Shown here: one piece after another, positions 9,554 to 19,085 of the stretch
How the letters are laid out: each line of letters begins with the position of its first letter
How positions within the stretch are numbered: position 1 is the stretch's first letter
NCBI RefSeq assembly: GCF_029504655.1
Contig: NZ_JAQFIL010000001.1
Span: 4,035,001 to 4,099,000 of the forward strand
Length of the DNA: 64,000 bases
Origin: Catalinimonas alkaloidigena
GTDB lineage: Bacteria; Bacteroidota; Bacteroidia; Cytophagales; Cyclobacteriaceae
Direction: 5' to 3'
Made by a program: the position numbers and the translations under genes
Notes under the pieces: model-generated
The model's input: the letters and a program-made list of their open reading frames with translations, nothing else
Databases searched by the model: none
What the model was told of the DNA's origin: nothing

Positions 9554-10210
9554 TCAGACCAGTTCCATCCGATTTTCCATCACTACACGCGCAAGTTCCA
9601 TAAAGCTCCTGGCACCAGTTTTTTTCAGGATGCGAGAGCGGTGATTTTCGGCAGTCCGCTTACTTATTCCATAGAGGTCGGCGATATCATGGTTACTTTT
9701 GCCTTCAACTACAGCACTCAGAATCTCTTTTTCTCTACGGGTAAGCTGGTTAATCTTGTCAATCAGGCCTCCTTTGGGGGGCTCAGGTGTCCAGTCACCA
9801 ATCAGCGTTTCAATGATTTTAGGGCTGTAGTATTTTTTTCCATTGGCCACATCTTCTATTCCACGCATTAATTCTTCGCCCGAGGCATCCTTAGGTAAAA
9901 ACCCTTTGGCACCCAGCTTGATTGACTGCTGGATATTTGAAGGATTGGCATACATTGAAAGGATAAGAAATTTGATCTCGGGCCGGTCTTTGTAGGAAGC
10001 ACGTAAAAGTTCCAAACCATCTCCTTCACCGAGAGAGAGATCCAAAATACAAACATCTACCTTCTGTTTACTCAATACTTGCTCGGCTTCTTCCAGGGAT
10101 GAAACTTTACCTACGATTGAGTACTCTTCACGTCCGTCTAACATAAATCCAATCAGGTCACGGATCATCTGATGGTCATCTACAATGAGTATTTTACATT
10201 CATTTTTCAT
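9554..10210 (-). CDS. NarL/FixJ-type response regulator
   Basis: A 218-residue protein with an N-terminal receiver domain (about 5-122) and a C-terminal LuxR helix-turn-helix (about 148-210). The acidic pocket is Asp11-Asp12, the phospho-acceptor is Asp57 in CILDLSLGEG, and the conserved Lys is Lys107 in FLPKDAS. The HTH has the usual LTRREKEILSAVVEGKSN start and ISKRTAENHRSRI recognition helix. It lies 106 bp downstream of the hybrid kinase gene on the same strand, so the kinase, with its terminal phosphotransfer domain, is the likely phosphate donor. The target genes are unknown; the TonB receptor gene is next downstream. Confidence 0.93.
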   Translation of the reverse strand: MKNECKILIVDDHQMIRDLIGFMLDGREEYSIVGKVSSLEEAEQVLSKQKVDVCILDLSLGEGDGLELLRASYKDRPEIKFLILSMYANPSNIQQSIKLGAKGFLPKDASGEELMRGIEDVANGKKYYSPKIIETLIGDWTPEPPKGGLIDKINQLTRREKEILSAVVEGKSNHDIADLYGISKRTAENHRSRILKKTGARSFMELARVVMENRMELV

Positions 10211-10316
10211 AGTCTTTTGGGCAGGGGTAAATATGTAATTAGAGAATAATTATACCTACGTATCAAAACGAAATTTAGGATTTTTTTTACTTAATACAAG
10301 ATATATATGGCTTTAT

Positions 10317-13300
10317 TCATTTTTGGGCAAAGTTATTATTTTTCCATTTCTGTATTATTTCTTTAAAGTAGCCATCCAGTTTTTTGACAAGATCTTTTTT
10401 TTCTGAAGTTTTTTTGGGAAGATCAGCCATGGACTCCAGAAAGTCCAAAAAGCTAGCCTCATGCATAATTTTTAGCGCACTGCTCAACTTATGAACCATC
10501 TGCAAGTACAATCTGTAATTTTGCCGAAGAACACTTTGCGAGAGCTGTTCCTTAATCATCAGCAATTCACTTTCCATATTTTTCACAATGCTCTGATAGT
10601 GAGCAGGTTGATGCTCACGAAGAAACGCGAGTACATCCTTGCTTCTAAAAGTATTGTCACCTTCCAGGCTCCGACTGATATTATGTAGCTCCTTTTCGTT
10701 AGGGGTTAAATACTTACGTAACACGTAAAAGAACTTATCAAAATTAATCGGCTTTTGTATGTAATCGTTGAAGCATCTCTGCCCTTTGTTGTCTAAACTA
10801 TAAGCTGAAATAGCGATAAATGGAATATTATGATAGTATGAATTTATTTTTTTCAGTTTAACGACCACATCTTCACCACTACCGTCAGGAAGTCTGAAAT
10901 CTGTCAGTACAAGATCATATTTTTGTTTAGTAGCCATCTCCACAGCTTCCTTGACGTTCGCTGCCAATTCAAGGTTAAGATTCCACATCTTTACATAACC
11001 TTTAAGGAGTAACTGGTTATAGACAGCATCTTCTACATACAGGACTTTTTTATCAGAAAGCTGTAAATGCTTATGCAATTCATCACTCTTTTCTCTCTGA
11101 CTATTACTCTGAACCTTATAAAAGGGTAAGGTAAAGATAAATCTGGTACCCTTACCAAACTCACTTTCCACACGAATGTTTCCCGACATCAGGTTAACCA
11201 GTTCTCTTACGATATATAGCCCCAGGCCTGTACCTCCCTTCTGCTGATTGATCAGGAGGTCGTCCTGCTCAAAAGCGTCAAATATTTTCTCCAGATTTTT
11301 TGAGAGAATGCCTACTCCGCTGTCTGAAACTACAAATTGCAGCAGATAGTGATCTGCCATCTGCTTTAACTGTTTTACCTCCAGGGTTACACACCCGCGA
11401 TAAGTATATTTAACCGCATTGCTGATCAGGTTAAAGATAATCTGATTAAAACGAGTGGGATCTCCTAGCACCTCTTCCGGAATATCGTCATCTACCTTTA
11501 CTTCCAGCGTGGTTTCTTTATCGGCTAGCTGAGGACGAAAAAGATCTTCGGTTTGTCTCAGTTGCTCAGTAATACTGAAAGGCATTTCTTCCAGGCTTAT
11601 TTTTCCATACTGAAGCTTAGCGGTATCCAGTAGGTCATTGATCAGGGAAAGCAGATGGCTGGCCGAAAAGTTAAGCGTTTTGATATGCTCCTGGCTTTTG
11701 TTCAGATCCGCTTGTTGAAGCAAGCGACTGATACCCACGATGGCATTAAGGGGGTTGCGGATTTCGTGACTGATGATTTGCAGAAAGCGATCTTTGGCCT
11801 GCTTGGAAACCTCTGCCTGCTCTTTGGCAAGAATAAGTTCTTTCTCCCTTTGCTTTACTTCAGTAATATCTTGTGTAGTACCAATGAGCTTGTCAGATTC
11901 GCCATCACCGCTGCGGGTATAAAACTTACCTGTACTCCTGAGCACTTTTTCTGTACCGGAACTTAGGCGCACGTGAAACTCTATGGAATGAGTTGGCTTG
12001 TGTTCAGGTAATGCAAGCACCTCATGTATAAAATTTTTTACTTTAGCTCTGTCTTCCTCTACTACCAACTGAGCAAGAGCCTCCATCAATCTCTTACCCC
12101 TGATTCTCTTGTCTATGCCATAGATGTTGTAAAGTTCATCTGAGAATATCAAATCTTTTTCCTCTATGTTCCAAGTCCAGCTTCCAACTTTGGCAATATG
12201 CTGAGCAAAATTAAGTATCCTATCCTGCTGCAGGAGTTTCTGCTCCACTACTTTGCGATTATGGATGCTACTGATCGCCCCTACCATGAAATCTATCTCT
12301 TTTTGCTCATTCATGATCACTGTACCTTTAGCCTCATACCAGCGATATTCGCCGGTTTCTGACAAAAGACGGAGTTCACGGCTAAAGTGTGGTATATTAC
12401 CTTTCAAACAATCTTCAAGAATTTCAGAGATAGCTTCAATATCATCAGGATGAATAAGCATATCCCATTTCGCCTCCTCCAGATTTTTTCCAAGCACATC
12501 AAGCTTTTCTAGTATCCATCTGTACTTGGAAGAAATATAGGTATCATCGTTGGCTTTATTCCAGTACCAGATTCCGTCATTTGTATTCTCCGCCGTAAGT
12601 CTGTAACGCTCTTCGCTTGCTTTCAGGCGGGCTTCGGATTCTTTTCTTCGGCTGATATCCTGAATTGTTCCAATGATCTTCTGGATAAAACCTTCATCAT
12701 CCTGTTCCAGCCGGATGATAGATAACAGGTGTTTCTCAGTGCCATCTTTAGTCTTAATTCTATGCTCAAAGCTCCCTCCCTTTTTTCTTTCCAACATTTT
12801 TCTTATAGAGTTCTTCACGTCAGTCCGATCATCAGGGTGGATATACTGAAGATAAGAGGTGACGAATGAATCCTTTTCTTCCTGGCTTTTTACACCTACG
12901 ATCTGACAGAATGTCTGGGAGTAATGACTTTTAAAACTTTCTCCATCAATGCTGATGGTATAGCTTCCCAGCTGTGCAATCTGCTGGGCCTCTGCCAGCC
13001 TTTGTTCACTTTCAAGTAGTTGTTGTTGCGTCAGCTTGATAGAGGTGATATCTATGATACGAATGAAGATAAGCGTATTTTCCAGTAATCTGATCTTTTT
13101 ACAGACCATATGCCCCCAGCGTTGATTTCTGCGCGAGGTGGTAAACTCAATTTCCATAGATACTTCAGGGTAGTCTTTCAGTGCTGAGCCCAACTCCTTC
13201 AAAATTTCAAAAAAAACAGGGCGATCCTGAAATAAATCGTCCAGGTAAGTGGCTAAATTTTCTTTGGTATCTAATTCTAATAAAGCGAGCGCAGCCTGGT

Positions 13301-13499
13301 TACAGCCTTCCAGAAACAGGGTTTCATGGTTGATAAGCAATATAGCATCAGGAGAAAGATTGATAACCTGATCAGCATAGAGTTTTAGCACTTCACTATT
13401 ATCATAAGGTCTGTGCTCCTGACTCTCATTTGCTTTCAGGAACAAATCTACCAGCGCTTCTTTATCCAAACGCTCCAGGTATGCGCGCGTATATGCCAT
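10317..13499 (-). CDS. Cytoplasmic four-PAS hybrid histidine kinase with HPt domain
   Basis: A 1060-residue protein with no signal peptide or membrane helix. Four PAS/PAC units cover about residues 45-155, 175-285, 295-415 and 425-550, the last three showing typical PAS-fold elements (IHPDDR, GTIQDIS, GTTQDIT). HisKA follows with His578 in ISHEIRNPLNAIVG, then an HATPase domain (NLISNAVKYTY; DSGVGI; GGTGLGLYIV), a receiver with Asp867 in LVLTDFRLPDGSGEDV, and a C-terminal HPt-like helical domain with His1003 in MVHKLSSALKIM. The chain His-Asp-His should pass phosphate to a separate regulator, most likely the NarL-type gene 106 bp downstream. The multiple PAS domains and lack of membrane segments suggest it senses an internal signal. 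Confidence 0.93.
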   Translation of the reverse strand: MAYTRAYLERLDKEALVDLFLKANESQEHRPYDNSEVLKLYADQVINLSPDAILLINHETLFLEGCNQAALALLELDTKENLATYLDDLFQDRPVFFEILKELGSALKDYPEVSMEIEFTTSRRNQRWGHMVCKKIRLLENTLIFIRIIDITSIKLTQQQLLESEQRLAEAQQIAQLGSYTISIDGESFKSHYSQTFCQIVGVKSQEEKDSFVTSYLQYIHPDDRTDVKNSIRKMLERKKGGSFEHRIKTKDGTEKHLLSIIRLEQDDEGFIQKIIGTIQDISRRKESEARLKASEERYRLTAENTNDGIWYWNKANDDTYISSKYRWILEKLDVLGKNLEEAKWDMLIHPDDIEAISEILEDCLKGNIPHFSRELRLLSETGEYRWYEAKGTVIMNEQKEIDFMVGAISSIHNRKVVEQKLLQQDRILNFAQHIAKVGSWTWNIEEKDLIFSDELYNIYGIDKRIRGKRLMEALAQLVVEEDRAKVKNFIHEVLALPEHKPTHSIEFHVRLSSGTEKVLRSTGKFYTRSGDGESDKLIGTTQDITEVKQREKELILAKEQAEVSKQAKDRFLQIISHEIRNPLNAIVGISRLLQQADLNKSQEHIKTLNFSASHLLSLINDLLDTAKLQYGKISLEEMPFSITEQLRQTEDLFRPQLADKETTLEVKVDDDIPEEVLGDPTRFNQIIFNLISNAVKYTYRGCVTLEVKQLKQMADHYLLQFVVSDSGVGILSKNLEKIFDAFEQDDLLINQQKGGTGLGLYIVRELVNLMSGNIRVESEFGKGTRFIFTLPFYKVQSNSQREKSDELHKHLQLSDKKVLYVEDAVYNQLLLKGYVKMWNLNLELAANVKEAVEMATKQKYDLVLTDFRLPDGSGEDVVVKLKKINSYYHNIPFIAISAYSLDNKGQRCFNDYIQKPINFDKFFYVLRKYLTPNEKELHNISRSLEGDNTFRSKDVLAFLREHQPAHYQSIVKNMESELLMIKEQLSQSVLRQNYRLYLQMVHKLSSALKIMHEASFLDFLESMADLPKKTSEKKDLVKKLDGYFKEIIQKWKNNNFAQK

Positions 13500-13730
13500 A
13501 AGTACTCTCTGAGTTCTTTATAAAGTTAACATTTAATCCCAAGGAATATTTTTCATTTTAAAAGTCAAAGCGTTTTACATGGGCTGGCTTACATCTTTAA
13601 TATTGCAGAAAACATTTCCTGCAATTGAACATATATTGTAATTTGTTCTTTTCACCACAAAAAAAATTTAAAATCTCTTTACATTCTGTGTGCTGTCGGG
13701 CAATTTTGACAACTCATTAATGATAACATT
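13500..13730. other. Divergent promoter region between kinase and glnS
   Basis: This 231 bp AT-rich spacer separates the minus-strand kinase gene from plus-strand glnS, so it must hold two promoters. I see no clear Bacteroidota -33/-7 pair that I would place exactly, no RNA gene, and no T-box-like structure. Confidence 0.4.
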
Positions 13731-15419
13731 ATGAATAAGCAAGAAGAGCGTACTTCACTTAATTTTTTAGAAGCGATAATAGAAGAAGATATTTCTAAAG
13801 GAAAAAACAATGGCGTAGTACATACCCGCTTTCCTCCGGAGCCTAACGGTTATTTACACCTGGGCCATGCCAAATCCATCTGCCTGAACTTTGGTTTAGC
13901 TGAACAATATGGCGGTAAGACCAATCTCCGTTTTGATGACACCAATCCCGTTACTGAGAGTATTGAGTACATCAATTCCATCAAAGAGGATGTACACTGG
14001 CTGGGCTTTGACTGGGAAGGCCGGGAATACTACGCTTCAGACTACTTTCCCCAACTCTATGAATGGGCAGTAAAGCTTATTAAGGAAGGTAAAGCTTATG
14101 TAGATGATTCTCCCGTTGAGGAGATTCGCCGTATGCGCGGTACCCCTACTGAGCCGGGAGAAGAGAGTCCTTTTCGCAACCGTCCGGTGGAAGAAAGTCT
14201 GGACCTTTTTGAAAGAATGAAGAGCGGGGAATTCCCCGAAGGTTCTCGGGTACTGCGGGCAAAAATTGACATGACATCACCCAATATGCAATTGCGCGAC
14301 CCGGTAATGTACCGCATCTTAAACAAGGAGCATCATCGTACCGGAGATAGCTGGAAAATTTACCCCAACTACGACTGGGCTCACGGGCAAAGTGATGCAT
14401 TAGAAGGCATCACACACTCTATTTGTACATTGGAGTTTGAAATACATCGCCCGCTCTACGACTGGTTTCTTGAGCAGATTGGTGATTTCAACCCACAGCC
14501 CCGGCAAATTGAATTTGCCAGGCTCAACCTCAGCTATACAGTTATGAGTAAACGTAAGCTGCTGGAGTTAGTCAATGGTAATTATGTAAATGGCTGGGAT
14601 GATCCCCGCATGCCTACCATCAAAGGGATTCGTCGCCGTGGCTACACACCGGAAAGCCTGCGCAACTTTGCTGAACGTGTAGGCGTAGCAAAGCGGGATA
14701 ATGTAATTGATTTGAGCCTACTGGAGTTTTGCATACGCGAAGACCTTAACAAAAAGGCGCCCCGGGTGATGGGAGTACTCAACCCTGTCAAACTCATCAT
14801 CACCAATTATCCGGAAGGCAAAACTGAAGAACTGGAAGTAGAAAATAATCCTGAAGATCCGGATGGTGGCAATAGAATCGTTCCATTTTCCAGAGAACTG
14901 TATATTGAACAGGATGACTTCATGGAAGAGCCACCCAAGAAGTTTTTCCGCTTGGGGCCGGGAAGAGAGGTAAGGCTAAAAGGCGCTTACATCATCAAAT
15001 GTGAGGACTTTAAGAAAAACCCAGAGACCGGTGAGCTTGAGGAAATCTACTGTACCTATGATCCTGAAACCAAAAGCGGTGAAGATACCAGCGGCAAAAA
15101 GGTAAAAGGAACCATGCACTGGGTTTCGGCTCCTCATGCCATTTCCGTAGAAGTAAGGGTGTACGACAGGCTCTTCAGTGATCCTGATCCCAATGGGCAT
15201 AAAGACAAAGACTTCAAAGAGTTCTTGAACCCTGACTCTTTACAGATTATTGAAAGCGCTTTTGTAGAACCCAGCCTGAAAGCAGCAAAGCCGCTAGAGC
15301 CTTTTCAGTTTATGCGCAAAGGTTACTATACGCTTGATCCGGATTCTACATCAGATCAACTGATATTTAACCAAACCGTCACCTTACGTGACACCTGGGC
15401 AAAAATTCAGAAGAAATAA
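13731..15419 (+). CDS. glnS: Glutamine--tRNA ligase
   Basis: A 562-residue class I aminoacyl-tRNA synthetase that charges tRNA-Gln with glutamine. The HIGH motif appears as HLGH (residues 43-46) within [18 protein letters not shown], typical of GlnRS, and the KMSKS loop as VMSKRK (about 272-277). The GlnRS-type beta-barrel anticodon domains fill the C-terminal third (for example [20 protein letters not shown]). Length matches the bacterial family. It stands alone on the plus strand, is followed by a strong terminator, and is probably monocistronic. Presence of GlnRS implies that at least part of Gln-tRNA is made directly rather than by amidation of Glu-tRNA. Confidence 0.97.
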   Translation: MNKQEERTSLNFLEAIIEEDISKGKNNGVVHTRFPPEPNGYLHLGHAKSICLNFGLAEQYGGKTNLRFDDTNPVTESIEYINSIKEDVHWLGFDWEGREYYASDYFPQLYEWAVKLIKEGKAYVDDSPVEEIRRMRGTPTEPGEESPFRNRPVEESLDLFERMKSGEFPEGSRVLRAKIDMTSPNMQLRDPVMYRILNKEHHRTGDSWKIYPNYDWAHGQSDALEGITHSICTLEFEIHRPLYDWFLEQIGDFNPQPRQIEFARLNLSYTVMSKRKLLELVNGNYVNGWDDPRMPTIKGIRRRGYTPESLRNFAERVGVAKRDNVIDLSLLEFCIREDLNKKAPRVMGVLNPVKLIITNYPEGKTEELEVENNPEDPDGGNRIVPFSRELYIEQDDFMEEPPKKFFRLGPGREVRLKGAYIIKCEDFKKNPETGELEEIYCTYDPETKSGEDTSGKKVKGTMHWVSAPHAISVEVRVYDRLFSDPDPNGHKDKDFKEFLNPDSLQIIESAFVEPSLKAAKPLEPFQFMRKGYYTLDPDSTSDQLIFNQTVTLRDTWAKIQKK

Positions 15420-15432
15420 AAATGAACTTTAC

Positions 15433-15458
15433 AGGGAGCAGCAGCTCCCTTTTTTTTG
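15433..15458 (+). terminator. Rho-independent terminator of glnS
   Basis: The arms GGGAGC and GCTCCC (15434-15439 and 15444-15449) pair around a four-base loop and are followed by eight T residues. It lies 14 bp after the glnS stop. Confidence 0.9.
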
Positions 15459-15712
15459 ATCCGCTCCTTTTATTCAGGTAGCGTTTGACCATGCCTGATC
15501 AAAAGGTAAGTCTGCTTACTTAATAATTTTTAGTATTTTTGCAATCTACCTTTTGTTATAAGAACAGATAAGACAGGCATCGCTAAGGATTTTTGTATAT
15601 TAATCACAAGGCATCAAAAAAAACTATTCACCCGACAGTTTCATTTTTAGCTGGTTACAAAATTGATTTTTTTAAACAATAGCAATCGCTATTTCATTTA
15701 ATTTTCAAACTC
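15459..15712. promoter_or_regulatory. Leader and promoter region of argC
   Basis: About 250 bp lie between the glnS terminator and argC. A TATTTTTG at 15534-15541 fits the Bacteroidota -7 consensus TAnnTTTG, but I see no well-spaced -33 TTTG, so the assignment is weak. If used, it would leave a leader of about 165 nt before argC. No known riboswitch fold was recognised. A control site for arginine response would be expected here but is not visible to me. Confidence 0.25.
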
Positions 15713-16747
15713 ATGAATAAACTAAAGATAGGAATTATAGGAGCTACAGGATACACGGGCTCCGAGCTTATCCGTATTTTATATGGGCATCCTCAGGCAG
15801 ACATCAAATTACTGACTTCTGAAAGTAAAAGCGGGCAAAAAATTTCAGAAATTTACCCTGCGCTTCTTGATGTGGTAGACCATGTACTTCAGCCTATGGC
15901 AGAAGTAAAAAATCATGAACTGGATGTAGTTTTTTTGGCGCTACCCCACGGCGCAGCTATGAATTTTGTCAAAGACCATTCAGATGCTCCTTTCAAGATC
16001 ATAGACCTTTCCGGCGATTTCAGACTGAGCAATGTCGAGGTGTATGAAGAGTGGTATGGAATGGACCATATTTTTCCTCAGGGCTTTGAAACGGCTGTCT
16101 ATGGATTGCCTGAAATCAACCGGGAGCGCATTCGCGACGCCAAGCTGATTGCCAATCCCGGATGCTACCCTACCGCATCCATACTGGCTACTTACCCTTT
16201 AATGAAAAGTAAGCTGATCAATCCTGATACCATCATCATAGATGCCAAATCTGGTACCACGGGTGCAGGGGTAAAGCCCAAGTCTGCTACGCATTTTACC
16301 AATGTACATGATAACTTCAAGCCTTACGCAATCAAAACACACCGGCACAGCATTGAAATACAGGAAACATTAAGTGCTCCCGGCTTGGAGGCTACCGTAC
16401 AATTTACGCCCCACCTGCTACCTATTGACCGGGGAATCATCGCAACAGCCTATACACAACCTGAAGGTGAAACAGATGAAAAAAGTGTACAACAAGCCTA
16501 TGAAGCGGCTTATGCTGATGAGCCTTTCATACGCCTGCGCCAGCAGCCTCCTTCGGTAAAAGATGTGCGTAGCTCTAATTTTTGTGATATCTTTGCTACC
16601 TATGACGCGCGCACTAAGCGCATCATTACCGTAAGTGCTATTGATAATCTGGTAAAAGGAGCGTCAGGACAGGCAGTACATAATATGAATCTGATGTTTG
16701 GTCTCGCTGAAGATAGCGGACTCAGGCAAGTACCTATCAACCCATAA
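15713..16747 (+). CDS. argC: N-acetyl-gamma-glutamyl-phosphate reductase
   Basis: A 344-residue protein catalysing the NADPH-dependent reduction of N-acetylglutamyl phosphate to the semialdehyde, the third step of arginine synthesis. The NAD(P)-binding start is IGIIGATGYTGSELIRIL (residues 6-23) and the catalytic Cys151 lies in LIANPGCYPTA. A His-rich segment, KTHRHSIEIQETL, follows in the dimerisation domain. It is 24 bp upstream of argJ and clearly forms an operon with it. The cytoplasmic protein has normal family length. N-acetyl rather than N-succinyl chemistry is inferred from the argJ partner. Confidence 0.95.
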   Translation: MNKLKIGIIGATGYTGSELIRILYGHPQADIKLLTSESKSGQKISEIYPALLDVVDHVLQPMAEVKNHELDVVFLALPHGAAMNFVKDHSDAPFKIIDLSGDFRLSNVEVYEEWYGMDHIFPQGFETAVYGLPEINRERIRDAKLIANPGCYPTASILATYPLMKSKLINPDTIIIDAKSGTTGAGVKPKSATHFTNVHDNFKPYAIKTHRHSIEIQETLSAPGLEATVQFTPHLLPIDRGIIATAYTQPEGETDEKSVQQAYEAAYADEPFIRLRQQPPSVKDVRSSNFCDIFATYDARTKRIITVSAIDNLVKGASGQAVHNMNLMFGLAEDSGLRQVPINP

Positions 16748-16771
16748 ACAAGAACCAAATACGAAACTTAC

Positions 16772-17983
16772 ATGATTCGCAACATAACTAGTGTTAAAGG
16801 ATTTAGCTGTTGGGGAGCCCATACAGGCGTTAAGTCCATGAGGCGAGATCTCGCTCTCATCTTTTCTGAAGTACCCGCCAGTGCTGCGGCTACTTTTACG
16901 CAAAATGAAGTAGTAGCTGAACCCATCAAAGTTTCCAAACGGCATATCGCCAACGGAAAGGCACAAGCTATCGTAATCAATGCAGGAAATGCCAACGCCT
17001 GCACCGGAGAACAGGGCCGGCAAGGAGCGGAAGCGATGGTAGAAACCATGGCTGAAGAACTGGGCATTGACAAAGAGCTTGTACTTGTGGCCTCCACCGG
17101 CTTAATTGGTAAAGAATTTCCCACAGATGAAATTGTAGAAGGCATACGTGAAAACGTAAAAAAACTTAGCAACAAATCAAATGCCGGGTCTTTTCTCGCC
17201 AATGCAATTCTTACTACAGACACTTTTGCTAAAGAGGGCTATATAGATTTTGAGATTGATGGCAAACAAGCCAATATGGCGGGCATTGCCAAAGGCTCGG
17301 GAATGATTCATCCTAATATGGCGACCATGCTGGCTTTTATCTGTACTGATGTCGCCGTTGCTCCGGAATTGTTACAAAAAATGGTAAGAAAGGCGGTCAG
17401 CACTTCTTTCAATATGATTACTGTGGATGGCGACACTTCTACCAATGATATGGTAGCAGTACTCGCCAATGGTTTGGCAGGGAATCAGGAGATCCAGTCC
17501 GAAGATGATCCCGGCTATAATGAGTTCATGCATCAGTTGGAAGAAATGATGAAGCACCTGGCGAAGCTGATTGTTTCTGACGGAGAAGGCGCTTCTAAGT
17601 TTATTGAATATACAGTGGTCAACGCTCCTGATGAACTCACGGCCCGTAAGCTGGTCCGTAATATTTCGGATTCAACGCTGGTCAAAGCCGCTATGTATGG
17701 CAGGGACCCTAACTGGGGCAGAGTGATTTGTGCAGCCGGTAATGCCGGAGTCCCTTTTAATTACAAGGATGTTGATCTCTACATTGGAGAAGAGAAAACG
17801 CTCGTTAAAGTGCTGGAAGATGGCAAGCCGCTGGAATTTGATCGCAACTATATGAAAAAAGTGCTTCGTGAATCTCATATACGTATCCAACTGGATATGA
17901 AAAACGGGGATGCACAGGCAGTAGGTTGGGGCGCCGACCTCACTACCGATTATGTGGTATTTAATTCGGTGTATACTACGTAA
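16772..17983 (+). CDS. argJ: Bifunctional ornithine acetyltransferase/N-acetylglutamate synthase
   Basis: A 403-residue ArgJ that moves the acetyl group from N-acetylornithine to glutamate, making the acetyl cycle of arginine synthesis economical; many ArgJ also use acetyl-CoA. The self-cleavage site is visible as KGSGMIHPNMATMLAF, with Thr185 the expected nucleophile that becomes the N-terminus of the beta chain. The C-terminal part shows YGRDPNWGRVICAAGNAG, typical of the family. It is co-transcribed with argC and followed by a strong terminator. The other arg genes are not in this window. Whether it is mono- or bifunctional cannot be decided from sequence by eye. Confidence 0.95.
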   Translation: MIRNITSVKGFSCWGAHTGVKSMRRDLALIFSEVPASAAATFTQNEVVAEPIKVSKRHIANGKAQAIVINAGNANACTGEQGRQGAEAMVETMAEELGIDKELVLVASTGLIGKEFPTDEIVEGIRENVKKLSNKSNAGSFLANAILTTDTFAKEGYIDFEIDGKQANMAGIAKGSGMIHPNMATMLAFICTDVAVAPELLQKMVRKAVSTSFNMITVDGDTSTNDMVAVLANGLAGNQEIQSEDDPGYNEFMHQLEEMMKHLAKLIVSDGEGASKFIEYTVVNAPDELTARKLVRNISDSTLVKAAMYGRDPNWGRVICAAGNAGVPFNYKDVDLYIGEEKTLVKVLEDGKPLEFDRNYMKKVLRESHIRIQLDMKNGDAQAVGWGADLTTDYVVFNSVYTT

Positions 17984-18008
17984 AGCCGAGAATAAGATAT
18001 AACGAATC

Positions 18009-18035
18009 AAGGGAGTTTTTTACTCCCTTTTTTTT
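18009..18035 (+). terminator. Rho-independent terminator of argCJ
   Basis: AAGGGAGT and ACTCCCTT (arms 18009-18016 and 18022-18029) enclose a T5 loop and run into a T tract ending at 18035. It ends the argCJ operon 26 bp after the argJ stop. Confidence 0.9.
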
Positions 18036-18045
18036 AGCCTCAATT

Positions 18046-18289
18046 TCACTCATAATCCCTCACATAATCAATCTTAAGATAATTGGGCCAGAACGTATTT
18101 TTATCCGGAGCTTCAGTTCAGGGGCCCTTGAGGAGCACCAAGCACATTTCTTCATCCGGGCAGGAGGATACTATATTCGCGCCCAGTCTGTGTACCATCT
18201 GCTTTATCTCTCATTTTAGGAGCTGTCCGATAAGTTGTACAGTGACTATTAAGATGGTCTTCAAAAATAGTTCTATTCCTTCCCTTATA
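18046..18289 (-). pseudogene. Possible decayed coding remnant downstream of the SDR gene
   Basis: The minus strand holds short open stretches with coding character but no intact gene. At 18046-18117 one frame ends with FWPNYLKIDYVRDYE and a stop, which resembles the C-terminal strand of GH16-like/concanavalin-fold glycosidases (consensus near KIDYVRVY). Another frame, just after the SDR stop and in frame with it, reads 44 codons including TAPKMRDKADGTQTGREYSI. Stops and apparent frameshifts separate them. This may be the decayed 3' end of a gene. The alternative is chance open frames in a 240 bp spacer. Confidence 0.25.
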
Positions 18290-19027
18290 CTAAGATCTGT
18301 TAATCAGTTTAAAAGCCAGCGCGGGCGAAATTCTGGACAAGAGATTGAGCATACCTACTTTGGCAATCCTGATCTCTTCCTGACGCTTTTCCAGTTTACT
18401 CAGCATTTCTTTTACCGCTTTCTGAGGTGAAATCGCCATAGCAGGTGCATTCCCCTCATGCCAGGGCGTATCTACTACAGTCATCTGCACCTCTATGATT
18501 CTTACCGGATTTTCCTGCAACTGATGTCTGAGCACCTGGGAAAAAGAATGCAAAGCAGCCTTGCTGGCGTTGTAAATGGGATAAGCAGCTTTAGGAGCAT
18601 ATACTAAACCAGTGGTAATGTTGATGATGGCAGGGTTTACGTTCTTCTCAAGCAGTGGTAAAAACAGTTTACTAAGGGCAATGGGCGCCATCAGGTTAGT
18701 CTGAATTTCTGCTTCCGCTTTTTCCATCATAGCTTCATCACATCTAAAGTCCGTGCGGTGGACGATCGCTGCATTATTGACCAGCACATTACATTCAGGA
18801 TAATTTTCTGCTACCCGCTGATATAAGTTCTGTCGTTCAGTCTGGTGCGCTAGGTCACAAACGAAAATCTCCAGTTCTGGTATGCTCTGCCGTGCCTTTT
18901 CCAGTTTGCTTTTAGAACGACCACAAATCAGCACACGATTTCCTTTGCTTGATAATACGCTGGCGAGTTCTAAACCGATACCGGAACTCCCTCCGGTGAT
19001 CAGGATGGTATTATCCTGTAATTTCAT
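18290..19027 (-). CDS. Short-chain dehydrogenase/reductase (DltE-like)
   Basis: A 245-residue classical SDR from ATG 19027. The Rossmann motif is ILITGGSSGIGLELASVLSS (about 8-27), the structural NNAA motif is VLVNNAAIVH, and the catalytic Ser and YxxxK are in INITTGLVY and YPIYNASKAALHS. It should oxidise or reduce an alcohol/carbonyl substrate with NAD(P). The closest named relatives by architecture are DltE-type SDRs; the substrate is unknown. It follows the Crp/Fnr gene by about 60 bp on the same strand, suggesting a two-gene unit in which the regulator may respond to the same signal. Confidence 0.9.
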   Translation of the reverse strand: MKLQDNTILITGGSSGIGLELASVLSSKGNRVLICGRSKSKLEKARQSIPELEIFVCDLAHQTERQNLYQRVAENYPECNVLVNNAAIVHRTDFRCDEAMMEKAEAEIQTNLMAPIALSKLFLPLLEKNVNPAIINITTGLVYAPKAAYPIYNASKAALHSFSQVLRHQLQENPVRIIEVQMTVVDTPWHEGNAPAMAISPQKAVKEMLSKLEKRQEEIRIAKVGMLNLLSRISPALAFKLINRS

Positions 19028-19085
19028 CACTTACACTGTTTTGATTAAACTTATGCAAAAGAAGTGTAGTGAAGATAGAATTGCA

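Noticed and set aside
18083..18430. Plus-strand open frame of 115 codons overlapping the SDR 3' end
   Set aside because: It overlaps a well-supported SDR gene on the other strand and has no recognisable domain or start context.
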